Positions 7,265 to 16,125 of a stretch of DNA of 64,000 nt are shown piece by piece. A program made the position numbers and the translations under genes. Source of the stretch: Pseudomonas putida (lineage in GTDB: Bacteria; Pseudomonadota; Gammaproteobacteria; Pseudomonadales; Pseudomonadaceae); contig NZ_MNAH01000007.1 in the NCBI RefSeq assembly GCF_001976065.1, forward strand, positions 240,679 to 304,678, given 5' to 3'. Within the stretch, counting starts at the first letter, position 1; every line of letters starts with the position of its first letter. A model generated the notes under the pieces. That model was not told the origin of the DNA. It saw only the letters and a list, made by a program, of their open reading frames with translations, and made no database searches.

Positions 7265-8011
7265 TCAGGCGCCAAAACCACCGTCGATGGTCAGGCTCGC
7301 ACCAGTGATGTAGCCGGCTTCGGGGCCGACCAGGTAAGCCACGAAACTGGCGATCTCATCGGCCTTGCCGTAACGCCCGACTGCCATCAACGGAATAAGG
7401 CTGTCGGCGAAGTCGCCGTGGGCAGGGTTCATGTCGGTATCGACCGGGCCCGGCTGCACATTGTTGATGGTGATGCCTTTGGGGCCGAGGTCGCGGGCCA
7501 GGCCCTTGGTCAGGCCGACCAGCGCTGATTTGCTCATGGCGTAAGGGCCGCCACCGGCGAACGGCATGCGGTCGGCGTTGGTGCTGCCGATGTTGATGAT
7601 CCGACCGCCCTCGGTCATGTGCTTGGCGGCAGCCTGGGTGGCGATGAACACACTGCGCACGTTGATGGCCAAGGTCTGATCGAAGTCTTCGAGCTTGAAA
7701 TCTTCCAGCGGTGCAACAGCCAGCACGCCAGCGTTGTTGACCAGGATATCCAGCTTGCCAAAGGCTTCCACGGTAGCGTTCACGGCACCACGAATGGCAT
7801 CGGCGTCGGCGCTGTCGGCCTTGATGGCCAGGGCTTTACCGCCAGCAGTGGTGATGCTGTCTTGCAATTCCTCGGCCTTGGCCGTGGAGCTCACATAAGT
7901 AAAGGCGACAGTCGCGCCTTCAGCGGCCAGGCGTTTGACGATGGCTGCGCCGATGCCGCGGGAACCGCCCTGGATCAAAGCCACTTTGCCACTGAGGTTC
8001 TGAGTAGTCAT
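7265..8011 (-). CDS. SDR-family NAD(P)-dependent oxidoreductase (3-oxoacyl-ACP reductase-like)
   Basis: This 248-residue short-chain dehydrogenase has the Rossmann motif GGSRGIG near residue 15, the NNAG motif (LVNNAGVL), a catalytic Ser in INIGSTN, and YAMSK supplying Tyr and Lys. The C-terminus ends in TGASLTIDGGFGA, typical of classical SDRs annotated as 3-oxoacyl-ACP reductase. The true substrate is unknown. The ATG at 8011 has GGAG seven to eight bases upstream; the in-frame TTG four codons earlier overlaps that site and is rejected. It is divergently transcribed from a LysR regulator 126 bp away that probably controls it. Confidence 0.85.
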   Translation of the reverse strand: MTTQNLSGKVALIQGGSRGIGAAIVKRLAAEGATVAFTYVSSTAKAEELQDSITTAGGKALAIKADSADADAIRGAVNATVEAFGKLDILVNNAGVLAVAPLEDFKLEDFDQTLAINVRSVFIATQAAAKHMTEGGRIINIGSTNADRMPFAGGGPYAMSKSALVGLTKGLARDLGPKGITINNVQPGPVDTDMNPAHGDFADSLIPLMAVGRYGKADEIASFVAYLVGPEAGYITGASLTIDGGFGA

Positions 8012-8137
8012 ATCGATCTCCAAAATCCCGAGGCGAGATGTCCCGGTTGATGGAGCCTAGTATCGAATCAGGATTGCAGGCTGAGTAGGGGGTAATTGCG
8101 ATAGTCTGTATAAACCAGAAGTTTAGAATGGCCCTCT

Positions 8138-9061
8138 ATGGAAACCTTCAGCAGTATCGAATGCTTTGTACGCAGCGCCGAGGTTGGCAGCTTTGCCGAG
8201 GCTGCACGGCGGTTGAGCCTGACCCCGGCGGCCGTAGGTAAAAGCGTGGCCAAGCTCGAAGCGCGACTGGGCGTACGGCTGTTCCAGCGCAGCACCCGCA
8301 GCCTGACGCTGACCGAGGCCGGTCAGCTGTTTCTCGATGAAGTTAGCGGCAGCCTGCTCACGATCCAGAATGCCGTGGCCAATCTGGCCAGCGCCGAAGG
8401 TCGACCGGCGGGTACCCTGAAGGTCAGCATGGGCACCGTGTTCGGGCGTTTATACATCGTGCCGTTACTCGGTGAATTTTTGCGGCGCTTTCCCGCGATC
8501 AATCCGGACTGGCATTTCGATAACCGTCAGGTAGACCTGATCGCCCAGGGCTTCGATGCCGCGATCGGGGGCGGTTTCGAACTGCCGCAGGGTGTGGTTG
8601 CACGCAAGCTGACACCGGCCCATCGCGTGCTGGTGGCCTCTGCCGATTACCTGGCGGCGCGCGAAGCGATCCTTGAGCCTGACGATCTCAGGCTTCACGA
8701 CGGCATCCTCATCCGCTCGCCGCAGACCGGTCGCGTGCGCTCCTGGCAGTTGACCAGCCGCACCCGGCAACACAGTCCCTTGACCCTCGACGCACGGATG
8801 ACCATGAGCGATTCGGAAGCGGCTTGCGCCACGGCCGTCCAGGGTTTGGGCGTTGCACTGGTGAGCATGCCCTTTGCGGTGGGTTATCTGGAGGCGGGGA
8901 CGTTGCAGCGGGTGCTGCCGGACTGGTATGTCGATGATGGCAATATTTCCATCTATTACGCCGAACACAAACTGCTGCCCGGCAAGACCCGGGCGTTTGT
9001 GGATTTCATTATTGAGCAGTTTGCGGAGCGAGGGTTGGGGCAGCGTTTTAGTGCGGTATGA
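8138..9061 (+). CDS. LysR-family transcriptional regulator
   Basis: The 307-residue protein has an N-terminal winged helix-turn-helix (METFSSIECFVRSAEVGSFAEAAR, then TPAAVGKSVAKLEARLGVRLF) and a C-terminal periplasmic-binding-protein-like effector domain. The pattern RSTRSLTLTEAG is typical of the CrgA-like subgroup. It is divergent from the SDR gene; the 126 bp between them should contain its T-N11-A operator. Such LysR-SDR pairs often regulate the reductase in response to its substrate or a xenobiotic. The effector is unknown. A REPIN follows the stop. Confidence 0.85.
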   Translation: METFSSIECFVRSAEVGSFAEAARRLSLTPAAVGKSVAKLEARLGVRLFQRSTRSLTLTEAGQLFLDEVSGSLLTIQNAVANLASAEGRPAGTLKVSMGTVFGRLYIVPLLGEFLRRFPAINPDWHFDNRQVDLIAQGFDAAIGGGFELPQGVVARKLTPAHRVLVASADYLAAREAILEPDDLRLHDGILIRSPQTGRVRSWQLTSRTRQHSPLTLDARMTMSDSEAACATAVQGLGVALVSMPFAVGYLEAGTLQRVLPDWYVDDGNISIYYAEHKLLPGKTRAFVDFIIEQFAERGLGQRFSAV

Positions 9062-9072
9062 ACCAGGCGCCC

Positions 9073-9153
9073 CCTTCGCGAGCAAGCCCGCTCCCACATT
9101 GGATCTGCGGCTTGCACAAATCCCCTGTGGGAGCGGGCTTGCTCGCGATGAGG
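9073..9153. repeat. REPIN (two inverted REP units)
   Basis: CTTCGCGAGCAAGCCCGCTC and its inverse GAGCGGGCTTGCTCGCGATG flank a loop of about 27 bp. It lies between the convergent LysR and racemase genes. Confidence 0.85.
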
Positions 9154-9177
9154 GCGACTCGGTTCAAGGTTGGGAAT

Positions 9178-9906
9178 TCAGCGCCCAAACCGCCCCGGCC
9201 AGCCAATGATGTGCTTCGCCCGTGGCGTCGCATAAGTCCGCACCTTGGACGTCGACAACCCCAGTCGCACCAGTGATTCGGCGATGGTCACCGCCGCCGT
9301 CACGCCATCGATCACCGGCACGCCAGTACGCTGGCGGATCTGTTCATCCAGCCCGGCCATGCCGCCGCAGCCCAGGCAAATCACTTCGGCCTTGTCCTGG
9401 GTCACCGCCAGTTCAGCCTGATGCACGATGGCCTCCAGTGCGCGTTGCGGCTCGTGTTCCAGTTCCAGCACCGCCAGGCCGCTGGCCCGCACCGAAGCAC
9501 AGCGGTCCCAGAGCCCGGACAGCTTCAGCCGATCTTCGATCAGCGGCACAGTGCGGTCGAGGGTGGTAACGACCGAGTAGGCGTGACCGAGAAACATCGC
9601 GGTGCTCGCGGCCGCATCGGTGATGTCCACCACCGGTACGTTGAGCAATTCCTGCAGGCCTTCGCGACCGTGTTCGCCGTAGCCGGCTTGAATCACGGCA
9701 TCGAAGGGCTGGTCGTAGGCCATCACCCGGTCCATCACCGCAATGGCGGCCAGGTAGCTTTCGAAGTTGCCTTCGACCGAGTCGGCTCCGAAGTACGGCG
9801 TCAGGCCAACGATCTCCGTGCCGGGCGCGGCCACGGCCTGGGCCGAGCGGGCGATGGCCTGGGTAATGGATTCGGTGGTGTTGACGTTGACCACGAGAAT
9901 GCGCAT
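9178..9906 (-). CDS. Asp/Glu/hydantoin-family racemase (hydantoin or allantoin racemase-like)
   Basis: The 242-residue protein begins MRILVVNVNTTESIT, the phosphate/substrate-loop signature of hydantoin racemases. It keeps the second catalytic cysteine region (EVICLGCGGMAG, Cys180). The first catalytic cysteine, expected near residue 76 in this family, is not seen: the segment reads QAGYGEHGREG. That suggests altered chemistry, a one-base mechanism or a binding role. It lies 57 bp downstream of an NCS1 permease in the same direction, so the pair probably imports and racemises a hydantoin, allantoin or related ureide. An AAGGA ribosome site precedes the ATG. Confidence 0.75.
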   Translation of the reverse strand: MRILVVNVNTTESITQAIARSAQAVAAPGTEIVGLTPYFGADSVEGNFESYLAAIAVMDRVMAYDQPFDAVIQAGYGEHGREGLQELLNVPVVDITDAAASTAMFLGHAYSVVTTLDRTVPLIEDRLKLSGLWDRCASVRASGLAVLELEHEPQRALEAIVHQAELAVTQDKAEVICLGCGGMAGLDEQIRQRTGVPVIDGVTAAVTIAESLVRLGLSTSKVRTYATPRAKHIIGWPGRFGR

Positions 9907-9962
9907 GGGAAATCCTTCTAGCGGGTGGTTCAGCGGCCCGATGCAACCGGGCCGCGAGGGAG

Positions 9963-11504
9963 TTAGTGGCTGACGTTGTCCACGGCGATTGCTTCACCGC
10001 TGACGTCGGCGTAGTGGGGTTGGCGCTTGGCGATGATCAGGTAGAGCATCCCGGAAATCCCGGCGCCGATCAGCCAGGAGAACGGCGACACCAGGTGGAA
10101 ACCCGGTACCAGTGCCAGGACGATGGCGATCAGCGCGGCGGGAATGAAGGCCGCCACCGCGCGCAGGTTGACCCCGCGGCTGTAGTAATAGGCGCCGTTG
10201 GGGTCTTCGCTGTACAACTGCGGCACGTTGACCTGGCCTTTTCGCACCAGCCAGTAGTCGACCATGATCACGCCGTACAGCGGGCCGAGCAGGGCGCCGA
10301 GTCCGGAGAGGAAGTAGACGATCACCAGTGGGCTGTTGTAGAGGTTCCACGGCAGGATCAGCACGGCAATTGTCGCGCTGATCAGCCCGGCACGGCGGAA
10401 CGTCAGGTACTTGGGCGCCAGGTTGCTGAGGACAAAGGCCGGGGCGACGAAGTTGGCCATGATATTGACCGCCACGGTGACGATCAGGAACGCCAGGCAA
10501 CCCAGGACCAGGAAGAAGGTATTTGGGATCGAGGCGATGATCTCGGTCGGGCTTTCAATGATCCGGCCGTTAATCTGGAATTGCGCGCCACAGAGCAGGA
10601 CTGTGATGGCGGCGAAGACCAGGATGTTCACCGGCAGGCCCCAGAAGTTGCCGACCTTGATGGTCTTGCGGCACGGCGCAGAGCGGGCGAAGTCGCAGAA
10701 GTTGAGGATCAGCGTGCCGTAGATCGCCAGCCACAACGCACCGCCGGCAAAGATATTGCGCCACATCTCGCCACCGCCCAGCGGCTCGCGGATCGACCAG
10801 GCGATGGTCGCATTGGCCTGGAAGTACATCCAGGCGGCAAGGGCGGCGACGGTGAGCAGGATCACCGGCCCGGCAAACCCTTCGTAGCGCCGCACCATCT
10901 CCATGCCATAGGCGAGGATCGCCAACTGCACCAACCAGATCGAGACGAAACACACCCAACCCAGTGTCGACAGACCGAGGATCGAGTCGTGGTCGTACTC
11001 GGCGAAACCGGGATGGATGGCGGTCAGCAACACCCGAAAGACCACCGAGGCCAGGTAGGTCTGGATTCCGAACCAGGCGATGGCGATCACAGCGCGGATC
11101 AAAGCGGGAATCTGTGCCCCGTGGATGCCGAAACTGATGCGGCTGATGACCGGAAACGGCACCCCGGTTTTCTGGCCCATGTAGCCCGACAGGTTCATGA
11201 AGCAATACACCAGCGCCGCGCCGATGCCCAGGGACAGGAGAATCTGCCAGCCGCCCAGGCCCAGGGCATAAAGGCCGATGGCAAACGAGTAGTTGGCGAT
11301 GTTGTGCACATCGTTGGTCCACAACGCGAAGATGCTGTAGCGACCCCAGCGCCGGCCTTCCGCCTTCGTTGGCGCCAGGTCCTTGTTGTGCAGGCGGGGG
11401 CTGAGCACGACAGAGGATTCAAGCGATTGCCCAAAAGCTGTCTGGGTGACGTGGGAGGAGGGTAGATCCAGCGCGACATTGTTATTGGAGAGACTTGTAC
11501 GCAT
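9963..11504 (-). CDS. NCS1-family cation:nucleobase/hydantoin/allantoin symporter
   Basis: This 513-residue integral membrane protein has about twelve hydrophobic helices. It has the NCS1 signature near the first helices (FALWTNDVHNIANYSFAIGL, then GQKTGVPFPVISRISFG) and the conserved NFCDFAR and NPWNLYNS-like segments (here LPWNLYNSPL). NCS1 proteins use Na+ or H+ to import cytosine, allantoin, hydantoins or related rings. Partnership with the downstream racemase favours a hydantoin or ureide substrate. The N-terminal 50 residues are cytosolic. An AGGAG ribosome site sits upstream of the ATG. A GntR-type operator lies 165 bp upstream. Confidence 0.85.
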   Translation of the reverse strand: MRTSLSNNNVALDLPSSHVTQTAFGQSLESSVVLSPRLHNKDLAPTKAEGRRWGRYSIFALWTNDVHNIANYSFAIGLYALGLGGWQILLSLGIGAALVYCFMNLSGYMGQKTGVPFPVISRISFGIHGAQIPALIRAVIAIAWFGIQTYLASVVFRVLLTAIHPGFAEYDHDSILGLSTLGWVCFVSIWLVQLAILAYGMEMVRRYEGFAGPVILLTVAALAAWMYFQANATIAWSIREPLGGGEMWRNIFAGGALWLAIYGTLILNFCDFARSAPCRKTIKVGNFWGLPVNILVFAAITVLLCGAQFQINGRIIESPTEIIASIPNTFFLVLGCLAFLIVTVAVNIMANFVAPAFVLSNLAPKYLTFRRAGLISATIAVLILPWNLYNSPLVIVYFLSGLGALLGPLYGVIMVDYWLVRKGQVNVPQLYSEDPNGAYYYSRGVNLRAVAAFIPAALIAIVLALVPGFHLVSPFSWLIGAGISGMLYLIIAKRQPHYADVSGEAIAVDNVSH

Positions 11505-11669
11505 TCCGGCAGGCTCCTGATGCTCGACGCCGCGATGACTGTGCTTGAGCCTTTGCTCGGCAATCTTCGTCGCGGGTGGCGAATATCATTGGTTACGGGG
11601 CATCTGCAGCCTGTACGGGATAGGGCGCTTCAGGCTTGCGGATCTAAGTGTTTTTATGTTTTGGATTTA

Positions 11670-11679
11670 TTGTATACAA
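11670..11679. promoter_or_regulatory. GntR-type operator TTGTATACAA
   Basis: A perfect 10 bp palindrome matching the TNGTNNACNA pattern bound by FadR-subfamily GntR regulators. It lies upstream of the NCS1 permease. No GntR gene is adjacent; the nearest is the prp regulator. A related site precedes the GntR gene at 52768. Confidence 0.5.
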
Positions 11680-11965
11680 AACATGTATGCACTTAAGCGA
11701 GATGCGTGCCAGTCGGGAGATATATGAAATGCGCTGCTCATTTCGTTTTGTTATGGATTTCCGCCAAGTGATTGAAAAATCGGAAATATAAATTGACCGT
11801 TTGAACAGGTATTTATTTTTCAGCGGGATTGTTGGGTTTGATCGACTGGGGAAGTCAGGAAAGGAGGATGTAACTTTTTGGGGCGTGTAAATTAAAAGTG
11901 CACACATAAATGGCACCTATGGTGACATTCCTGTGTACACATTTATCGGCTCGGTCACGAATCCT

Positions 11966-11987
11966 GAGCAAGCTTGCTCCTACAGGG
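11966..11987. repeat. Single REP unit
   Basis: GAGCAAGCTTGCTCCTACAG is a lone REP-type palindrome just downstream of the cysH stop. Confidence 0.6.
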
Positions 11988-12002
11988 GGATTTGCAGAGA
12001 GA

Positions 12003-12743
12003 TCAGGCTTTGGACTTGCTGATGATATTGCCGGCATGCAACCCGCATTCTTTCTGCGTGGCTTCTTCCCACCACCAGCGACCTTCACGCTCGTGCTGGT
12101 TCGGTAGCACCGGGCGGGTGCACGGCTCGCATCCGATGCTGATGAACCCGCGTTCGTGCAGGCTGTTGTACGGCAGTTCGAGCATACGGATATAGCCCCA
12201 GATTTCCTCGCTGGTCATTTGTGCCAGGGGGTTGAACTTGTACAGGGTGCGTTCCGGGGTGGAGAACGCGGTATCGACTTCCATCACGGCTACGGCGCTG
12301 CGCGTGCCGGGGCTCTGGTCGCGGCGCTGGCCGGTAGCCCAGGCCTTCACGCCAGACAGCTTGCGACGCAGCGGCTCGATCTTGCGGATGCCGCAGCATT
12401 CGCCATGACCGTCCTTGTAGAAACTGAACAGGCCTTTTTCCTTCACGAACGGTTCCAGCTTGGTGTAGTCCGGCGACACCAATTCGATATCGATCTTGTA
12501 GTGTTCGCGCACCTGATCGATGAAGCGATAGGTCTCGGGATGCAAGCGGCCGGTGTCGAGGCTGAATACCTTGACGTTTTTGTTCAGCTTCCAGGCCATG
12601 TCCACCAGCACCACGTCTTCGGCGCCGCTGAAAGATATCCACAGTTCATCGCCAAACTCGGCAAACGCGAGTTTGAGAATGTCCTGGGCAGATTTGTTGG
12701 CATAGGTCGTGGCGAGTTCCACGACGTCGAACGTTGGGCTCAT
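12003..12743 (-). CDS. cysH: Adenosine 5'-phosphosulfate reductase, 4Fe-4S type
   Basis: The 246-residue enzyme reduces activated sulfate to sulfite in cysteine biosynthesis. The nucleotide-binding P-loop is seen as SFSGAEDV (about residues 38-43). A pair of cysteines (Cys116-Cys117 in GECCGIRK) and CEPC (Cys205, Cys208) form the 4Fe-4S cluster that marks the APS-specific bacterial type, as in P. aeruginosa, rather than the E. coli PAPS enzyme. The catalytic cysteine is in the C-terminal KECGLH (Cys233). RDQSPGTR and EREGRWWWE are also family-conserved. It is transcribed alone, divergent from thrH. Confidence 0.95.
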   Translation of the reverse strand: MSPTFDVVELATTYANKSAQDILKLAFAEFGDELWISFSGAEDVVLVDMAWKLNKNVKVFSLDTGRLHPETYRFIDQVREHYKIDIELVSPDYTKLEPFVKEKGLFSFYKDGHGECCGIRKIEPLRRKLSGVKAWATGQRRDQSPGTRSAVAVMEVDTAFSTPERTLYKFNPLAQMTSEEIWGYIRMLELPYNSLHERGFISIGCEPCTRPVLPNQHEREGRWWWEEATQKECGLHAGNIISKSKA

Positions 12744-12906
12744 CAGGGCGGCTTCCTACAGGTCGGTGGCGCTTGGCGCTCTATATGGGGCCGATGGTAA
12801 CAAAAAGCTGCAGGGGCCGGGGCGTCCTCTGCGTTGCGCGGTGGTGGAGTTGTCGCTAGAGTTCGGGCTCGCTCGACTCAATGAACAATACCAATGGGAG
12901 TGTCTT

Positions 12907-13524
12907 GTGGAAATTGCCTGTCTGGATCTTGAAGGTGTGCTGGTCCCGGAAATATGGATCGCCTTCGCGGAAAAAACCGGGATCGAATCCCTCAGGGCCA
13001 CCACTCGGGACATTCCCGACTATGACGTGCTGATGAAGCAACGCTTGCGGATTCTCGACGAACACGACCTGAAGCTTGCCGACATCCAGGAAGTGATCGC
13101 GACCCTCAAGCCGCTGGACGGTGCCGTCGAGTTCGTCGACTGGCTGCGCGAGCGCTTCCAGGTGGTGATCCTGTCGGACACCTTCTACGAGTTTTCCCAG
13201 CCGCTGATGCGTCAGCTGGGCTTCCCGACCTTGCTTTGCCATCGTCTGGTCACTGACGACAGCGGGCGCGTCACGGGCTATCAGTTACGCCAGAAAGATC
13301 CCAAGCGCCAGTCGGTGTTGTCCTTCAAGAGCCTCTACTACCGGGTAATCGCGGCGGGGGATTCCTATAACGACACCACGATGCTGGGTGAGGCGGATGC
13401 CGGGATTCTGTTCCATGCGCCGGATAACGTGATCGCCGAATTCCCGCAGTTTCCGGCGGTGCATACGTTTGAAGAGCTGAAGCAGGAATTCATCAAGGCT
13501 TCCAACCGTACCTTGAGTCTGTAG
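12907..13524 (+). CDS. thrH: Bifunctional phosphoserine phosphatase / homoserine phosphotransferase ThrH
   Basis: The 205-residue HAD enzyme matches ThrH closely from the first residues: (M)EIACLDLEGVLVPEIWIAF. It transfers phosphate from phosphoserine to homoserine, or hydrolyses phosphoserine, linking serine and threonine synthesis. Motif I is DLEG (Asp7 nucleophile), motif II is in VILSDTFYEF, and the C-terminal Mg-binding motif is AAGDSYNDTTML. Start is GTG at 12907, preceded by GGGAG, giving the length known for the P. aeruginosa protein. An upstream frame extending to 12709 is antisense to the cysH end and not credible. A REPIN follows. Confidence 0.95.
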   Translation: MEIACLDLEGVLVPEIWIAFAEKTGIESLRATTRDIPDYDVLMKQRLRILDEHDLKLADIQEVIATLKPLDGAVEFVDWLRERFQVVILSDTFYEFSQPLMRQLGFPTLLCHRLVTDDSGRVTGYQLRQKDPKRQSVLSFKSLYYRVIAAGDSYNDTTMLGEADAGILFHAPDNVIAEFPQFPAVHTFEELKQEFIKASNRTLSL

Positions 13525-13540
13525 TCGTCTGAACTGACTC

Positions 13541-13606
13541 CTTCGCCGGCAAGCCGGCTCCTACAGGAGCATCACGATCCCTGCAGGAGCCGGCTTGCCG
13601 GCGAAG
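13541..13606. repeat. REPIN between thrH and pabB
   Basis: CTTCGCCGGCAAGCCGGCTC and its inverse GAGCCGGCTTGCCGGCGAAG lie head to head around a short loop. They sit between two convergent genes and may end transcription of both. Confidence 0.85.
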
Positions 13607-13608
13607 CT

Positions 13609-14946
13609 TTAAAGGCCTTGCAGGGTATCGAGCAGCACCTTCACCTTGGTAATCGATTCCTGATACTCGGCCTGCCACTCGGAGTCCGCGACGATTCCAC
13701 CGCCGCCCCAGCAACACACCTGTCCATCCTTGACCAGCAAGCTGCGGATGGCGATGGAGCTATCCATCTCGCCGCGCACGTCCAGATACAGCAATGAACC
13801 GCAATACAGGCCGCGTCGGGTGGGTTCCAGCTCGTCGATGATCTGCATCGAGCGAATTTTCGGTGCGCCGGTAATCGAGCCGCCCGGGAAGCTGCCGGCG
13901 ATCAGGTCGAGCGCATCCCGATCATCCGCCAGTTCGCCGGTCACGCTACTCACCAGGTGGTGCACATTCGGGTAGCTTTCCAGGCTGAACAACTCAGGCA
14001 CACGAACCGAGCCGGTGCGGCAGGTGCGGCCGAGGTCGTTGCGCAGCAAGTCGACAATCATCAGGTTTTCCGCGCGGTCCTTGGGGCTGGCCAGCAGTTC
14101 AGCTGCGTTCGCCGCGTCTTCGGCAGGCGTGAGGCCTCGTGGGCGCGTGCCTTTGATCGGGCGGGTTTCAACCAGGCGCTCGCTGACTTTGACGAAACGT
14201 TCTGGCGACAGACTCAGCACCGCACCGCCGTCGGGCAGGCTCTGGAAGCCGGAAAACGGCGTGGGGCAAGCCAGGCGCAACGCGCAGTATGCTGTCCATG
14301 GATCACCCTGGCAGGGCGCGCGGAAGCGTTGGGCGAAGTTGACCTGATAGCAGTCACCGGCCTGGATGTATTGCTGGATGCGCTCGATCGCCTGGCGATA
14401 TTGTTCAGCGCTCAGGTCGGCATGCATTGGCGCCTGCAAGCTGAATGGCTCAGTCGCGTCCGCGGTCGGCTGGGTGAATAGCTCGATCAAACGCTGACGT
14501 TCGCTGTCGGCCAACGTCGGATGGAACACCAGTTGGCTGGTGGCCTGCTGGTGATCGCTGATCAGTGCCCAGGCGTACAGGCCGAACCGCGCATCCGGCA
14601 AATGCAGGTCATCCAGGGCTCGGCTCGGCAGGTTTTCCAGGTGGCGGCCGAAGTCGTAGCTCAGGTAGCCGATCAAGCCGCCGGCGAAAGGCAGGTCATG
14701 GGCAAGCGTCGCTTCGCCCAGGCGCGCCAGATTATTGCGTAGGCGTTGCAGGAAATCGCTGCCACGTTCGTCAGGCGCGACCGTCAATTCGTCCAGCGGC
14801 CAGGCGCTGAGCAGGTCAAAGCGCCCGCGCTCGGCACTGGGCCGGCCGCTGTCGAGCAGCACGGCACCGGGGGCATGACGAATGGCCGCAAAGTAGTCGG
14901 CGGGGTTGGCGCGATAGGGCAGCGGGTGTACGGAACAGGTCGGCAT
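13609..14946 (-). CDS. pabB: Aminodeoxychorismate synthase component I
   Basis: The 445-residue enzyme uses chorismate and glutamine-derived ammonia to make 4-amino-4-deoxychorismate for folate. The N-terminal domain is anthranilate-synthase-like (GGLIGYLSYDFGRHLENLP). The chorismate-binding domain contains YQVNFAQRF, SLSPERFVKV, ETRPIKGTRPRG, LLRNDLGRTC and GSITGAPKIRSMQIIDELE. The PIKGTRPR stretch with Lys in the PIKGT motif is diagnostic for PabB over TrpE (PIAGT). The glutaminase PabA is not in the window. It is transcribed alone between REPINs. Confidence 0.93.
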   Translation of the reverse strand: MPTCSVHPLPYRANPADYFAAIRHAPGAVLLDSGRPSAERGRFDLLSAWPLDELTVAPDERGSDFLQRLRNNLARLGEATLAHDLPFAGGLIGYLSYDFGRHLENLPSRALDDLHLPDARFGLYAWALISDHQQATSQLVFHPTLADSERQRLIELFTQPTADATEPFSLQAPMHADLSAEQYRQAIERIQQYIQAGDCYQVNFAQRFRAPCQGDPWTAYCALRLACPTPFSGFQSLPDGGAVLSLSPERFVKVSERLVETRPIKGTRPRGLTPAEDAANAAELLASPKDRAENLMIVDLLRNDLGRTCRTGSVRVPELFSLESYPNVHHLVSSVTGELADDRDALDLIAGSFPGGSITGAPKIRSMQIIDELEPTRRGLYCGSLLYLDVRGEMDSSIAIRSLLVKDGQVCCWGGGGIVADSEWQAEYQESITKVKVLLDTLQGL

Positions 14947-15060
14947 GGGCGGGAGAGATCAGCCATGGAGGCGGGGTGGCGATTGTAGTCCTCTCGGGGA
15001 ATTGCTCCTAGAGGGTATGTCGGGGATTGGCAGGTTGGGTACTTCATTGGCAATTCGGCC

Positions 15061-15118
15061 GCCATCGCTGGCAAGCCAGCTCCTACAGGGTTGTGGGAGC
15101 TGGCCTGCCGGCGATGGC
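15061..15118. repeat. Compact REPIN
   Basis: GCCATCGCTGGCAAGCCAGC faces GCTGGCCTGCCGGCGATGGC with only about 18 bp between the units. It lies just downstream of the ATP-grasp ligase gene. Confidence 0.85.
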
Positions 15119-15135
15119 AGCAACGCGGTCTCGGA

Positions 15136-16125
15136 TCAGCCCTCAACCGGCGGAATATGCCCAAACATCTCCTGCACAAACGCCACCCGCTCTTCTACGG
15201 TTTCAGTCACACCACGGGCCTTCAGCTCTTCCAGCCGCGCCTCGACGGCATGGGTACGCAACGTCAGCCCGCAATCATTGGCAATCTGGATGTTCAAACC
15301 CGGCCGGGCGTTGAGCTCGAGAATCAGCGGGCCTTTCTCCTGGTCCAGCACCATGTCGACACCGATGTAGCCCAGCCCGCATAGCTCGTAGCAGCCCGCG
15401 GCGAGCTTCATGAAACCGTCCCAGTAGGGCAGTTGTACGCCATCCACCGCGTTGGTGGTGTCCGGGTGCTTGGCGATGATGTTGTTCAGCCAGGTGCCGC
15501 GCAAGGTCAGGCCTGTGGCCAGGTCGACACCGACGCCGATGGCGCCCTGGTGCAGGTTGGCCTTGCCGCCGGACTGGCGGGTGGGCAAGCGCAGCATGGC
15601 CATCACCGGGTAGCCCATCAGCACGATGATGCGGATGTCCGGCACGCCCTCATAGCTGATGCTCTTGAAGATCTGGTCCGGAATCACCCGGTATTCGATC
15701 AATGCCCGGTCGCGGTGCCCGCCGAGGGAATACAGCCCGGTCAGGATGCTGGAGACATGGTGCTCGATCTCTTCGTGGCTGATGATCTTCCCGGATACTG
15801 TGCGATAGCGGCCCTCGAAGCGGTCGGCGATGACAATGATGCCGTCGCCGCCAGCGCCCTGGGCCGGCTTGATCACGAAGTCGTTGCGCTCGCCGATGAT
15901 CTCGTCGAGCTTGTCGATTTCCTTCTCGGTGGAGATCACGCCATACAGTTGCGGCACATGGATGCCGGCGGCAATCGCGCGTTCCTTGGTGATGATCTTG
16001 TCATCGACGATCGGATACAGGCTGCGCTTGTTGTACTTGAGCACATAGTCTGCGTTGCGCCGGTTGATGCCCATGATGCCCCGGGCTTCCAGGGCTTTCC
16101 AGGTCTTCCAGAAGCCGAACATCAA
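15136..16125 (-). CDS. Alpha-L-glutamate ligase-like ATP-grasp protein
   Basis: This 329-residue protein belongs to the RimK-related ATP-grasp ligases, which join an amino acid to a carboxyl group using ATP. Visible elements are the N-terminal GINRRNADYVLKYN, the nucleotide-binding FVIKPAQGAGGDGIIVI glycine-rich loop, and the metal-binding end LILELNARPGLNIQIA with Glu and Asn. Its start overlaps the stop of the upstream membrane-protein gene by four bases (ATGA). With the retropepsin-like protease at the head of the operon it forms a conserved trio. The RimK relation suggests addition of glutamate or a similar residue to an unknown peptide or metabolite. No substrate is known to me. Confidence 0.85.
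   Translation of the reverse strand: MMFGFWKTWKALEARGIMGINRRNADYVLKYNKRSLYPIVDDKIITKERAIAAGIHVPQLYGVISTEKEIDKLDEIIGERNDFVIKPAQGAGGDGIIVIADRFEGRYRTVSGKIISHEEIEHHVSSILTGLYSLGGHRDRALIEYRVIPDQIFKSISYEGVPDIRIIVLMGYPVMAMLRLPTRQSGGKANLHQGAIGVGVDLATGLTLRGTWLNNIIAKHPDTTNAVDGVQLPYWDGFMKLAAGCYELCGLGYIGVDMVLDQEKGPLILELNARPGLNIQIANDCGLTLRTHAVEARLEELKARGVTETVEERVAFVQEMFGHIPPVEG

Larger units (their letters stand above)
11505..12002. other. AT-rich 498 bp intergenic region
   Basis: This gap is visibly richer in A and T than its neighbours and has no gene I can support. A 90-codon frame on the minus strand (11644-11916) has no ribosome site or recognisable motif. It contains the GntR-like palindrome at 11670 and a single REP unit near 11966. 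It presumably holds the permease promoter. Confidence 0.6.

Noticed and set aside
11644..11916. 90-codon minus-strand frame in the AT-rich gap
   Set aside because: No ribosome site, no signal or domain, and it overlaps the GntR-type operator and likely promoter region.
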